A DNA stretch of 64,000 bases. It comes from Rugalucina vietnamica. Its lineage: Eukaryota > Mollusca > Bivalvia > Lucinida > Lucinidae. The notes beneath the pieces were generated by a model. That model saw nothing but the letters and a program-made list of their open reading frames with translations, was not told the origin of the DNA and did not search any database. Positions 26,154-33,371 of the stretch are shown here, piece after piece (within the stretch, counting starts at the first letter, position 1; the number at the start of each line of letters is the position of its first letter). Made by a program: the position numbers and the translations under genes. The stretch is from contig OZ024872.1 in the NCBI GenBank assembly GCA_964017185.1, forward strand, positions 41,670,188 through 41,734,187, given 5' to 3'.

Positions 26154-27930
26154 AAGAAAATGCCAGTAAAAGACCTTTTTCCAAATTTCCGGTGTTTGAT
26201 ATTTTTGCAATATTTTATCAACTAAATTATTTCTGATTACAATATGTATATTTCCCGTCCGGCTGGAACAACCATGTTATGATATATGGCTACGCAAAAT
26301 GATATTAACTCATAAACGCATGGCGTCCTTTTTATGGGATATAGGCAAACAGTATAGCCCCAGATGAGACGCTGCGAAACGCGGCGTCCGATCTGAGGCT
26401 ATTCTGTTTGCATAGTGAAATTCCAGCGAGAAAAATGAGATAAGAATTAAAAAACACTCCTAACGCCCCTTAAAATGACAATGGATTGATAATGATAGGT
26501 AAAGCCATTCGTCAAAAATGATGTTAACCCATATTTGACGAATGGATTCTCCCATCGTTATCAATTGGGTGAGTCCACTTTAATAAATAGGGGCTTCAGA
26601 TGTGATTTTAAAATTTTATCTCATTTTTCGATGAAATTTCTCTGTGCAAACAGAATAGCCCCAGATCGGACGCCGCGTTCTGCGGCGTCACATCTGGGTC
26701 TATTCTGTTTGCCTATGTCCCACAAAAGGGACGCCAGGCTTAAATGAGTTAAGGAACACTGTACCGGTTTTCCACGTTTGTCTGCAATAACTCTAACCGC
26801 TGTTTCAAACGCTTTCTTCCATACAGCGTAATAAATCTTCTCCCGATTTCGCCGTAACGTCGTGTTGTTTGCATATCCAGTGGCCATGGAGCGGAATTCT
26901 TTGACCTCCCTGACGTCAATTTCAAACAGTTTTTGTTTTTTAGACTCGGTCAGCTTTTTCCTGTCAAATGCAGGTCTCTTCCGCTTCAGAGAAGGGACGG
27001 TGGTTATATCTGTCTGTATTGAGGCTGTCTGGAAGGTAACAGGGCGAAAATAAAATCAGCATTGAAATTTCAAGTCGTTGACTACTTTCACATTTGAGCC
27101 GCCCCATGGGAAAACCAACAATCTGCATAGGCGAAAACAAAGGCGCAGATCAGCTTCGCAGTAACTGCGAAGCTGATCAGCGCCTTTGTTTACGCTACTC
27201 AGATAGTACAGTTCCTCTTCTACTTAAATCCGAAATTTCAAGATTCTAGCTCTTTTCTGCGACTGTACAGGTCGGTTTATGTCGGACCTGCTCGGAAACC
27301 ACATTGTTGGTTTTCCCATGAGGCGGCTCATTTATGAAGCATGCACACATGTCACATTTATGAAACAAATTCTGCAATATTTTTATGGTGATTTAATTTC
27401 CTCCATGGAACATAACGTTGCTGCAAAAACGATATATAAATTGTATTAGGATAATCATTGTATTTTCCAATGTTCTATACTGTGTGTGCCTTATAAAGCT
27501 GAGTGGAATTTTCTTCGTTTTGTTTTACTTTGGCATTTTACTTTGTTTGCTGAACTTTGGAAACGCGGGGTAACTCTTGTGTGGGTTGTTGGGGATTCAT
27601 TTATACCTCTTAAATTTCTATACTTTTTATATTTGATTCATGGTCGTCAGTGTTAATCGCAAGGGTGGTCGGAATAATGTTTTTGAGGTTTCTAAAGTAG
27701 TTTAAGATGGCTTGTTTATTGACCTAGTTTGTTATTTCTTACACAACTTCAATTATCACATCAACTTACAGTCTTCTTGGGTGGAAACTTTCGTCCAAAT
27801 GGTTTATAATGTCTGTTATAATCGTATTTGGACAGGTCGGGACTCCCCTCGGGTGTGACTCCATCTTTCCTTCGCAGACGTCTGGGCTTGTTAGGCTCAT
27901 CATCTCTCAAGGGTGGGTTCCCTCTTAGCT
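12610..27930 (-). CDS. Lysine-rich K-G-x-K-E-V-L-T repeat protein, about 14 exons
   Basis: Exons: about 27770-27930, 26765-27028, 25915-26019, 25247-25561, 24645-24974, 24009-24359, 22206-23297, 20959-21270, 20056-20298, 19608-19706, 17954-18232, 14763-15059, 13626-13907, 12610-13401. Exons 2-13 are multiples of three and all joins are phase 0, so any can be skipped in frame. Exons 2-14 encode 1,586 residues. About 15 copies of a module like GSIQVVQKGEKEVLTLRK-x-P-x-x-A-x-V-x-x-Y-x-P-D are separated by Lys/Asp/Thr/Ser-rich, low-complexity linkers, predicting a highly charged, largely disordered protein. No signal peptide, membrane segment or known enzyme domain is visible, but the 5' end is missing. 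Almost every longer intron carries a mobile element. I do not recognise the family; a scaffold or filament role is only a guess from composition and repetition. Confidence 0.85.
13626..13907 (-). CDS. KG-repeat gene, exon 13 (one module)
   Basis: 282 nt, 94 residues, acceptor TTCCTTTCAG, donor AAG/GTCAGT. Module GTIKVILKGQKEVLTLTK with LPEDAVIASYKPD. Confidence 0.88.
13985..14612 (+). mobile_element. Retroelement family C copy
   Basis: Begins near the ctggtgttttttctttgtct region and ends at the family 3' end ttgcctacttttacctt. It sits in the intron between KG-repeat exons 12 and 13. Confidence 0.8.
14763..15059 (-). CDS. KG-repeat gene, exon 12 (one module)
   Basis: 297 nt, 99 residues, acceptor CATTTTCAG, donor GCG/GTAAGT. 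Module GVIQIIQKGDKEVLTLRK with PPDKASVNTYTPD. Confidence 0.88.
15563..17570. mobile_element. Bivalve non-coding element with four-fold 450-bp internal tandem
   Basis: Left end accagaggaccaatggtcct; right end ctcaccttgtgagccttacg with aggtgagc. In between, a unit containing cattgtagtacttt, accatatatgggcatggcgg and tggccaagtggtttcagag recurs with period about 448-464 bp (marker positions about 15848, 16296, 16751, 17215). A ggacggacgaacggacgacg stretch precedes the right end. It is intronic in the KG-repeat gene. Confidence 0.8.
17954..18232 (-). CDS. KG-repeat gene, exon 11 (one module)
   Basis: 279 nt, 93 residues, acceptor TCAATTTCAG, donor GAT/GTAAGT. Module GSIQVVQKGEKEVLTLRK with PPNNAVVNTNKPD. 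Confidence 0.88.
18420..18560 (+). pseudogene. LINE reverse-transcriptase C-terminal relic
   Basis: Plus-strand reading, with a frame change, gives EAVYKGMLRHILEYSSSVWD and then GLIDDLEKVQMRAARF. This matches the well-known A-Y-x-x-L-V-R-P-x-L-E-Y-x-x-x-V-W-D-P ... L-E-x-V-Q-R-R-A-A-R-F block after the RT domain of jockey/CR1-type LINEs. Too short to classify. Confidence 0.72.
19110..19260. repeat. T-rich microsatellite (tta)n and poly(T)
   Basis: Repeats of tta followed by ctt-rich and long T runs. Confidence 0.85.
19608..19706 (-). CDS. KG-repeat gene, exon 10 (truncated module)
   Basis: 99 nt, 33 residues, acceptor CCATTGTAG, donor GAG/GTAATG, phase 0. It ends NKVVERSGKE, the front half of a module. 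Read through the donor, the frame continues VMVLRANF and stops, so it could also serve as an alternative terminal exon or be decaying. Confidence 0.65.
19816..20025 (+). mobile_element. tRNA-derived SINE, copy 1
   Basis: A-box-like gatggcgtagtggtagagca and B-box-like ggatttgatcccc form a tRNA head, followed by gtgtccttgagcaatacaca and the body tctgtcccgacataacta ... atattaaacctcaatacaaa. Same family as 32165-32376. Confidence 0.8.
20056..20298 (-). CDS. KG-repeat gene, exon 9 (one module)
   Basis: 243 nt, 81 residues, acceptor TTTTTATAG, donor GTT/GTACGT. Module GAIQVIQKGSKEVLTLRK with IPENAEVKTYKPD is the cleanest consensus copy in the gene. Confidence 0.88.
20667..20910 (-). mobile_element. 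Retroelement family C copy, 5' truncated
   Basis: Plus-strand start aaggtacaagtaggcaaaga is the family 3' end; the match stops after caaaaatattttgaacacca. Confidence 0.75.
20959..21270 (-). CDS. KG-repeat gene, exon 8 (one module)
   Basis: 312 nt, 104 residues, acceptor TGCATATCAG, donor GCA/GTGAGT. Module GAIKVVLKGHREVLTLRK is followed by ADVAIYKPESKTK and a charged linker. Confidence 0.88.
21603..22140 (-). mobile_element. Retroelement family C copy
   Basis: Starts aggtaaaagtaggcaatgac on the plus strand and continues through tgagtcaacggctatttccc and cgaggactcacagat to the cgccaagaaatatt region. Intronic between KG-repeat exons 7 and 8. Confidence 0.8.
22206..23297 (-). CDS. KG-repeat gene, exon 7 (four modules)
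   Basis: 1,092 nt, 364 residues, acceptor TTGTTCTCCAG, donor AAG/GTATGC. It has four successive units of roughly 85-95 residues: GTIQVIQKGNKEVLT, GSIQVIQKGSKEILT, GTIQVIQKGNKEILT and SSIQVIQKGKKEILT, each followed by a YKPD-like or YVPD box and a K/T/S/N-rich linker. The near-identity of units within this exon suggests amplification inside the exon, unlike the one-module exons around it. Confidence 0.92.
23718..23985. mobile_element. MITE family A, copy 5
   Basis: Ends gaaaacatgcccatgtaaca and cacggacaagttttaatgat; central stem gaaccgcctcgaggcggttc. Its right end lies about 25 bp from the donor of KG-repeat exon 6. Confidence 0.85.
24009..24359 (-). CDS. KG-repeat gene, exon 6 (variant module)
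   Basis: 351 nt, 117 residues, acceptor GTGTTTTCAG, donor AAG/GTAAGT. Module SVYVKVKHKAGKEIITIDK pairs it with exon 5 as a recent exon duplication. Confidence 0.9.
24645..24974 (-). CDS. KG-repeat gene, exon 5 (variant module)
   Basis: 330 nt, 110 residues, acceptor GTGTTTTCAG, donor AAG/GTGAGA. The module is the divergent type SVYIKIKHKAGKEVLTIDK. It is a tandem duplicate of exon 6: both open DKTK, share QETSVY, KHKAGKE and KSNKVQENAD, and have similar flanking intron sequence. Confidence 0.9.
24992..25048. repeat. AAAT microsatellite
   Basis: About 13 tandem aaat units just upstream of the acceptor of KG-repeat exon 5. A shorter aataaataaa occurs at the same place by exon 6, supporting duplication of exon plus flank. 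Confidence 0.9.
25247..25561 (-). CDS. KG-repeat gene, exon 4 (one module)
   Basis: 315 nt, 105 residues, acceptor ATATTTACAG, donor AAC/GTGAGT. Module VSVKIVQKRGMEVLTLRK is followed by a long Lys/Asp/Thr tail (KKTDAKTDKTDKGVGPKVK). Confidence 0.88.
25915..26019 (-). CDS. KG-repeat gene, exon 3
   Basis: 105 nt, 35 residues, from a CTTTTCCAG acceptor to a TTT/GTAAGA donor, phase 0. It reads IKVTQSSDKKHDKGTGPMIQ and onward and contains no clear KG module. Confidence 0.8.
26118..26151. repeat. Poly(A) tract
   Basis: Run of about 34 A in the intron between KG-repeat exons 2 and 3. Confidence 0.9.
26305..26753. mobile_element. Fold-back element family E, full copy
   Basis: About 450 bp, symmetric. 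Ends taactcataaacgcatggcg and ggacgccaggcttaaatgag are inverted copies. Each arm holds its own hairpin (gccccagatgagacgctgcg / cgcggcgtccgatctgag; cccagatcggacgccgcg / gcggcgtcacatctggg), and the middle pairs cgtcaaaaatgatgttaa with ttgacgaatgg. It ends about 10 bp from the donor of KG-repeat exon 2. Confidence 0.82.
26765..27028 (-). CDS. KG-repeat gene, exon 2 (non-repeat N-terminal region)
   Basis: 264 nt, 88 residues, from a CTTCCAG acceptor to a CCG/GTACAG donor. It contains a basic stretch (LKRKRPAFDRKKLTESKKQK, possibly a nuclear localisation signal) and then a helix-prone segment (VREVKEFRSMATGYANN, EKIYYAVWKKAFETAVRVI). This is the only folded-looking part of the protein. A fold-back MITE ends about 10 bp from its donor. 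Confidence 0.85.
27096..27328. mobile_element. MITE family B, copy 3
   Basis: gagccgccccatgggaaaac and ttttcccatgaggcggctc ends, both flanked by ATTT. Central hairpin cagcttcgcagtaactgcga. Confidence 0.88.
27770..27930 (-). CDS. KG-repeat gene, most 5' exon seen (start uncertain)
   Basis: Open frame ends KYDYNRHYKPFGRKFPPKKT before a strong ACT/GTAAGT donor at 27769, in phase 0 with the next exon. It is basic (KPRRLRRKDGVTPEGSPDL precedes). The frame has no ATG and is closed by a stop just upstream, so it must start at an acceptor; the AG after GCCACCA near 27930 is only one weak candidate. The true gene start lies further right and was not found. Confidence 0.6.
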
Positions 27931-28805
27931 TGGTGGCAAAATATTATAAACTTTTTATACATTTGATATGTATTCTTTCTTTTTCCATATGTTGTTGTAC
28001 AGGGCCCGTTAAGAGGGGATTATACAGGACGAAAACGTCTTTTGGCATACAGATGCTGCCTTACAATGGCAATTAGATTCAATACGATTCAACAAACAAC
28101 TTAAAATCAGTTTTTAAGCATTAATACTACGATGTAGTAAAGCTACGTGGTGGTCTGCAACAAAACATATGATGGAGCAACGGTATAGTTTGCCAAATGG
28201 GTTACCGTATGGTTAGCAACTTTCATATTTATAACCGGGTGCATAGATCCTGGACGATCGTATTAGACTTCCGTCAAATATTTACCGTTATACATACAAA
28301 AGTTCCAGATCTTGTGATGCTGTATGTCTAAATTGATTATATAATATATGGGGCCCAATTTTCAAAATAAATCGCTGATATTCCACAAGAAACCATGGTT
28401 AATGATTAGTAATTTTATTTGTAATTTATGAAAGTATAACCGTTTTTGTACTAAGGCTGAAAATTTGGTGTCTTTATGAGCACTATTTACAAAGTTACTC
28501 ACTGGTGTTCATTCAATGTGCATTTTAGAATTTCACGGTAAAGTGGTTGTTGCAATGCAAGAAAAAAAAAATTCCGCCAGGACGAAGACACCTTGCTAAT
28601 GGATTCCGTTATGCAGAAAGCATGTCTACAAGCACTGTGGAGTCATTTCTGGCTTTGATTCTGCCAATACGCAGATTTGAATTTCATCATACTTTTCTAG
28701 GCACAGAATACCATAGGTGGTGGAATTTTCACAGGGAAGCTTTTAATTGTTAGACTATCTCTCACAGCTCATCACCCGGATTCTCTTGTATAGCATTTAA
28801 GTCAA

Positions 28806-28991
28806 GTGAATCACCAGGACATTCAAATCAGACGTTCCTCTAATATTAAGAATGTGTTTTGCGGATTTAGGATTAATACAAAGAACATTCCTTGCATAAG
28901 TACTAATTATTTTCGCATCCTTTATTGGCATGCTAATTTCCACGACTTAAACCCTATAGAAGAGGTTTGGAATATCATAAAGAGGAGATGA
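28806..28991 (+). pseudogene. Tc1/mariner transposase C-terminal fragment
   Basis: The frame ends HDLNPIEEVWNIIKRR and then stops. The D-L-N-P-I-E-x-x-W-x-x-x-K-R-R signature marks the last catalytic acidic residue region. Upstream catalytic residues are not readable. Confidence 0.7.
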
Positions 28992-29271
28992 TTGCCATTG
29001 CCTTACAATAAATTTAGCCCATTATGGTATTCTTTGTGAGGAACAAATAATAAAACTGTATGATGAAAAATGCCAACCCACGTTTTGGCAGAATACAAAG
29101 CCAGAGGTGACTCCACAGTGCTTGAAGACATGCTTACCTCTTGAAGGAATCCTCTTGCAAGCTTTCTTCTAAATTTTATGATAAGCGCGATGACTTTGAT
29201 TTTGATATAGTAAATTTTCCGTTTTTGGATTGTGACGTTCCTCGTCGTGCTTCTTACGGTGTATACATTTC

Positions 29272-29847
29272 TTGGCCCAGCGGGGTCCAACTGATGTTTT
29301 TCTTTTGCTCCGGAGTTAGAGAGTTATTCGGCGCCCAGGGATCTCCATCGTCGGGCAGCTTACTGATTCTGTGAGTCCTGGTTTTTGATTCATCAGGATG
29401 TTCATCATGATTTATTTTTTTGTTATTGATGATTCATTGGCTAGTTAGAGATTCACCACGCGGACCGAAGAACTAACTAAATGTTATGAACCACTGCAGA
29501 AGCTAAGGGTAAGGTTATGGCCATGTAAAATCGATTTAAACCCGCCAGTAACTTTGTGTTACTGATTGTTCCAAGTCGATACTTTTGTGGTGGTTCTTTT
29601 TGTTTCATGTCTTGGTGTTTCAAATATTTTGTGCTGTTGGCGCCTTTCGTATGTTTTCATATTTTTAGTTAAGTTAAGGTAACTGAGTGGCCACCTATTG
29701 GGAAAATAGCTGCTCATTCGGCTTACGAAATGTTTTCATGGTATAAGTACCTGATTGTTAGTTTGGATTTTTCCCACCTCGGTTTTTGGAGTGGGAATCT
29801 TTTTCTGATTAGGCCTTTTTCTGATCTTTGTCTACTTGTACCTTATT
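29272..29847 (+). mobile_element. Retroelement family C copy
   Basis: From cttggcccagcggggtccaa to ttgtctacttgtacctt. Carries the shared blocks ttcggcgcccagggatctcc and agaagctaagggtaaggtta. Confidence 0.85.
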
Positions 29848-30915
29848 AGGTTTTCATGTTACGGACTTTAACGCTCAAAATAAATGTTTAACGGCCAAAC
29901 TTCTCCAACAGGGTTATCGGTATCATAAACTTCGAAAAACATTTTCTAAATTTTATCGCAGACACTATGAATTGATTTCCAAATATGATTTTGGGTTAAA
30001 TAAAAATTGAAACAGATCCTTTAAGAAGCTTTTAGGTGAGGGCCTTTTGGAACCAGAATTTTATGGTGACTTGGTTTACAAATTTAAGAAACTTATAGGA
30101 AGGACTGATTTTTCTTTTCAGTTCAGAAAACTCATTACACGTTACAAACGTATAGGTATAACTTGAATGTTATGCGACAGTCTGCATGCTTAGTTTTTAA
30201 CCCAATCATGGTTGATAACTATGCTGCCTTCTTTAATTGCTCGCCGATGGGTCGGGCGTCAGACTCTATGATGGCCCCGACTTAAAGCTATTCATTTTAG
30301 TTGGTTGGGGCCGGAGCTTTTTGTCTTTTGCCTGGCCCACCGGAATCCAACTGGTGTTTTTTTTCTTTTGCTCCGGAGTTAGTAAGTTATTCGGCGCCCA
30401 GGAATCTCCATCGTCGGGCAGCTTACTGAATCTGTTGAGTCCTCGTTTTTGATTCATCAGGATGTTTATCGTGATTTATCTGTTTGTTCTTAATGATTCA
30501 TTGACTAGTTAGAGATTCACAACGAGGACCGAAGAACTAACTAAATGTTATGAACCACTACAGAAGCTGTGGGTGATGTTATGGCCATGTAAAACCGGTT
30601 TAAGCCCGCCAGTAATTTTATATTACTGATCGTTCCAAGGCGATACTTCTGTGGTGGTTCTTTCGTTTTATGTCTTGGTGTTTAAAAAAGAAATGTGTTG
30701 TTGGCACCTTATGTATGTTTTCATATTTTTAGTTAAGTTTAGGTAACTGAGTGGCCACCTATTGGGAAAATAGCTGCCCATTCTGCTTACGATATGTTTT
30801 CGTGGTATAAGTACTTGATTGTTATTTAAGCTTTTTCCCATCTCGGTTTTTGGTTTTGGAGTGGGAATCTTTTTCTGATTGCGCCTTTTCCTGATCTTTG
30901 CCTACTTGTACCTTC
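29848..30915 (+). mobile_element. Retroelement family C, longest copy with coding tail
   Basis: A broken coding remnant (to TAA at 30283-30285) runs straight into the family C non-coding tail, ending ttgcctacttgtacctt. This shows that the abundant family C repeats are 3' ends of a retroelement whose other copies are 5' truncated. Confidence 0.8.
29850..30285 (+). pseudogene. Retroelement ORF C-terminus, with stop and frameshift
   Basis: Readable blocks: KLRKTFSKFYRRHYELISKY, then (after a stop) EFYGDLVYKFKKLIGRTDFS, then (after a frameshift near 30160) NLNVMRQSACLVFNPIMVDN and MGRASDSMMAPT before TAA. I recall similar blocks following reverse-transcriptase domains in molluscan retroelements (possibly Penelope-like), but this needs a search to name. 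Confidence 0.65.
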
Positions 30916-31067
30916 CTTATACAACCGTCCTGGTGGAATATGCATGTAATTTTTCTTGCAGAATAACAATGACATGCTTAGTTTTATATTATAACGACCG
31001 CTTTACCATGAAATTCTAAAATGCACATCGAATGAAAATCAGGACGTTACTTTGTAGTGCTCATAAA

Positions 31068-31185
31068 AAAGGTACAAGTAGGCAAAGCAATCAGAGAAAG
31101 ATTCCCACTCCAAAAACCGAGGTGGGAAAAAAACCAAAGTAACAATCAGGTACTTATACCATAAAAACATTTCGTAAGCCGAACC
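31068..31185 (-). mobile_element. Retroelement family C fragment
   Basis: Short 3'-end copy: aaggtacaagtaggcaaagc (plus strand) through tcgtaagccgaa. Confidence 0.7.
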
Positions 31186-32164
31186 ACATGTTAAATACCA
31201 CATTTTCAGCCTTTGTACAAAAATGGTTGTACTTTCATAAATTACAATAAAATTACAAACCACTGACCATGGTTCCTTGTGGAATCTTTGAAACTCGAAT
31301 ATGAGCGAATATTTTGTTGAAAATATGGGCTCTATATATTATGTAATCAATTTAGGCATATGATATCACATGCTCTGCAAGTGTTATATACAGTTTTATA
31401 TAAATATATATCCTCATACTTAACAAAATATATAAACAAAGTCCTCCATTCATCCATTTTGCCAGTGACGATTGTTCAAAAACAAGAAGAGATGTCAATT
31501 TATTTCTGAATATTACAGGGGTATATTAATAATTGAACGCAGCTGTATGTCACAACTAGTTCAGGTCTAATAAAGTAATCGCGAGGTGCCGCCCATACGG
31601 TATAACCAACTTGGCCTGTGCGCAGCAGGCAATACGGACGAAACCTTGAAGCTAAATGTGAATGAATTGGCTAAAACCTATTGTACAAGTAATTGACTGC
31701 GTTGCTCAGACCCTTTTTACAAAGTAAAACCAATGTATTTTGATCCGATCACTGGATCCATCTTTTTAGTCGTGATAAGTTACGGTGTGTATTAAACTTT
31801 AACAAATCAGTGAAAATAAGGAAGACAAGTGTTGTTCCAGAACATTTTGTGGGTTAAAATCAAACACAAACACATTATTGTTATTGTGATGCCATCTTTT
31901 TATTTATCTGTTTAAACAACAAGAGCATCATGATTTTGGAGTGTGACGGATAAACCCTTCAGTTTGCATTTTTTAGGATGTTAAGTCATCCGAATTCTCA
32001 AGACATCCATAAACATGTGCGCTCAAATGTCCGTGATTCCTACAAAAGCAACAACCAAACATTGTGGTGATCAAGTTTTCACGTACTACATACAAAATGG
32101 GGGTTGATCCGTCACATTTTAACATCAAAATAATTATACGAATATTGTCACTTGTGTTTTGATA

Positions 32165-32376
32165 GGGAGCGCGGTGGCGTAGTGGTAGGGCGTCGGACTC
32201 CGAATCGAGAGGTCCTAGGTTCGATCCCCACAAGCGTCATCGTGGTGTGTCCTTGAGCAAGACACATTAACTCCACACAATACTGGTTAAACCCAGGAAG
32301 CGTTGGCTTCGTCCCGACATGACTGAAAAATTGTTGACTGGGACGTTAAGCCTTAATACAAACAAACAAACAAATA
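32165..32376 (+). mobile_element. tRNA-derived SINE, copy 2 (full length)
   Basis: tRNA-like head with A box ggtggcgtagtggtagggcg and B box ggttcgatcccc, body gtgtccttgagcaagacaca ... cgtcccgacatgactgaaaa, tail ggacgttaagcc and an (aaac)n-type end. Confidence 0.88.
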
Positions 32377-32619
32377 AAACGCGTTGAAATTACGTTTAAG
32401 TTAAAGATATCCAGAAAATCCTTTCCCAAAACAGTACAGTACATGGGAATCTAAACTACTTGGGATTGCATTCAGATAGATAAATGATTCAAACTTCACC
32501 ATTAGGTATTTATTACACAAATGGAATCATCAAATCAGGATCTTTTTAAATTGCCAGCTAAATAAAACAAACTTAATACAGCCAGATATACTACAACCAC
32601 AGTCCATAGACACCACATC

Positions 32620-32882
32620 AGGAAAACATGTCCGTGAAACGTATACCACCTTAAACCCCTTTTATATAAGAAAACTGGGGTATGCGGGGGTATTACCTAT
32701 GTTTCTTATTTTTGCTCCAAAACATAGATTGTGGGTACTTGTTAGAACTCGCCGAGACAGCTCTAACGTGTACCCACAATCTATGTTTTGAGCAAAAATA
32801 AGAAAAATATAAATTTTTTTCAAGTGAAATTTTTTATTTTTACAACCAAAAAAATTTCTGTATGGGCGTGTTTTCGTAATGA
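32620..32882. mobile_element. MITE family A, copy 6
   Basis: Inverted orientation relative to copy 2: begins ggaaaacatgtccgtgaaac and ends tatgggcgtgttttcgtaat; central arms aaaacatagattgtgggtac / tgtacccacaatctatgttt. Confidence 0.85.
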
Positions 32883-33342
32883 CTTCTGGGGACGTAAAAC
32901 AAATTAATATGCTCATATATTATGTGTTACAAAGTAAGTTACATTTGTTGAAACCTTATGGAGTATCGTGATTAAATATGGGGATCATGTAAATATCACA
33001 AAATGCCACACGTCTAACATACCGATAAGCCCCGTTGCAATTCATCATCATATATATCATGAATCAGAGTAAATAAGCCTACAAAGAGATAGAAACATTA
33101 AGCTGGAATTTGCAGAAACATGATTGACAATTTCGATAGAGGTGACACATTTGGTGTTTTGATATACAAGTTACTGAAGTGTCAGATAGTGGCGCATCTA
33201 TTTCGCTTATACTCGTTCGCTAAAAATTCCTATGCGTCTAGCTGAAGGATTCACAATTACAAAGACCAGAAGAAACAACTTGTCCATAGCAAGAATAACT
33301 CTGTCAATGTCCAACTACGAACTGTCCATAGAAACATAAGTG

Positions 33343-33371
33343 TCACCGCATTTGCATTATATCAACAAATT
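33343..33371 (-). CDS. EF-hand gene B, terminal exon
   Basis: 29 nt: two bases finish the Glu of loop 4, then FVDIMQMR and TGA at 33343-33345. Acceptor TTCATTTTCAG. This short last exon is typical of calmodulin-family genes and is easily missed by automated prediction. Confidence 0.85.

Larger units (their letters stand above)
28497..31045. mobile_element. Tc1/mariner-like relic bounded by inverted ends, with nested family C copies
   Basis: ttcattcaatgtgcatttta and gaatttcacggtaaagtgg near 28510-28550 recur inverted near 31000-31035. A second inverted pair, each containing actccacagtgcttg, lies at 28600-28700 and 29060-29160. Plus-strand 28913-28990 reads ILYWHANFHDLNPIEEVWNI, the eroded S-P-D-L-N-P-I-E-x-x-W signature of Tc1/mariner transposases. 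Confidence 0.65.

Noticed and set aside
32165..32245. Candidate functional tRNA gene
   Set aside because: A and B boxes are present, but the acceptor stem does not pair and the sequence continues into a SINE body that recurs elsewhere in the window.
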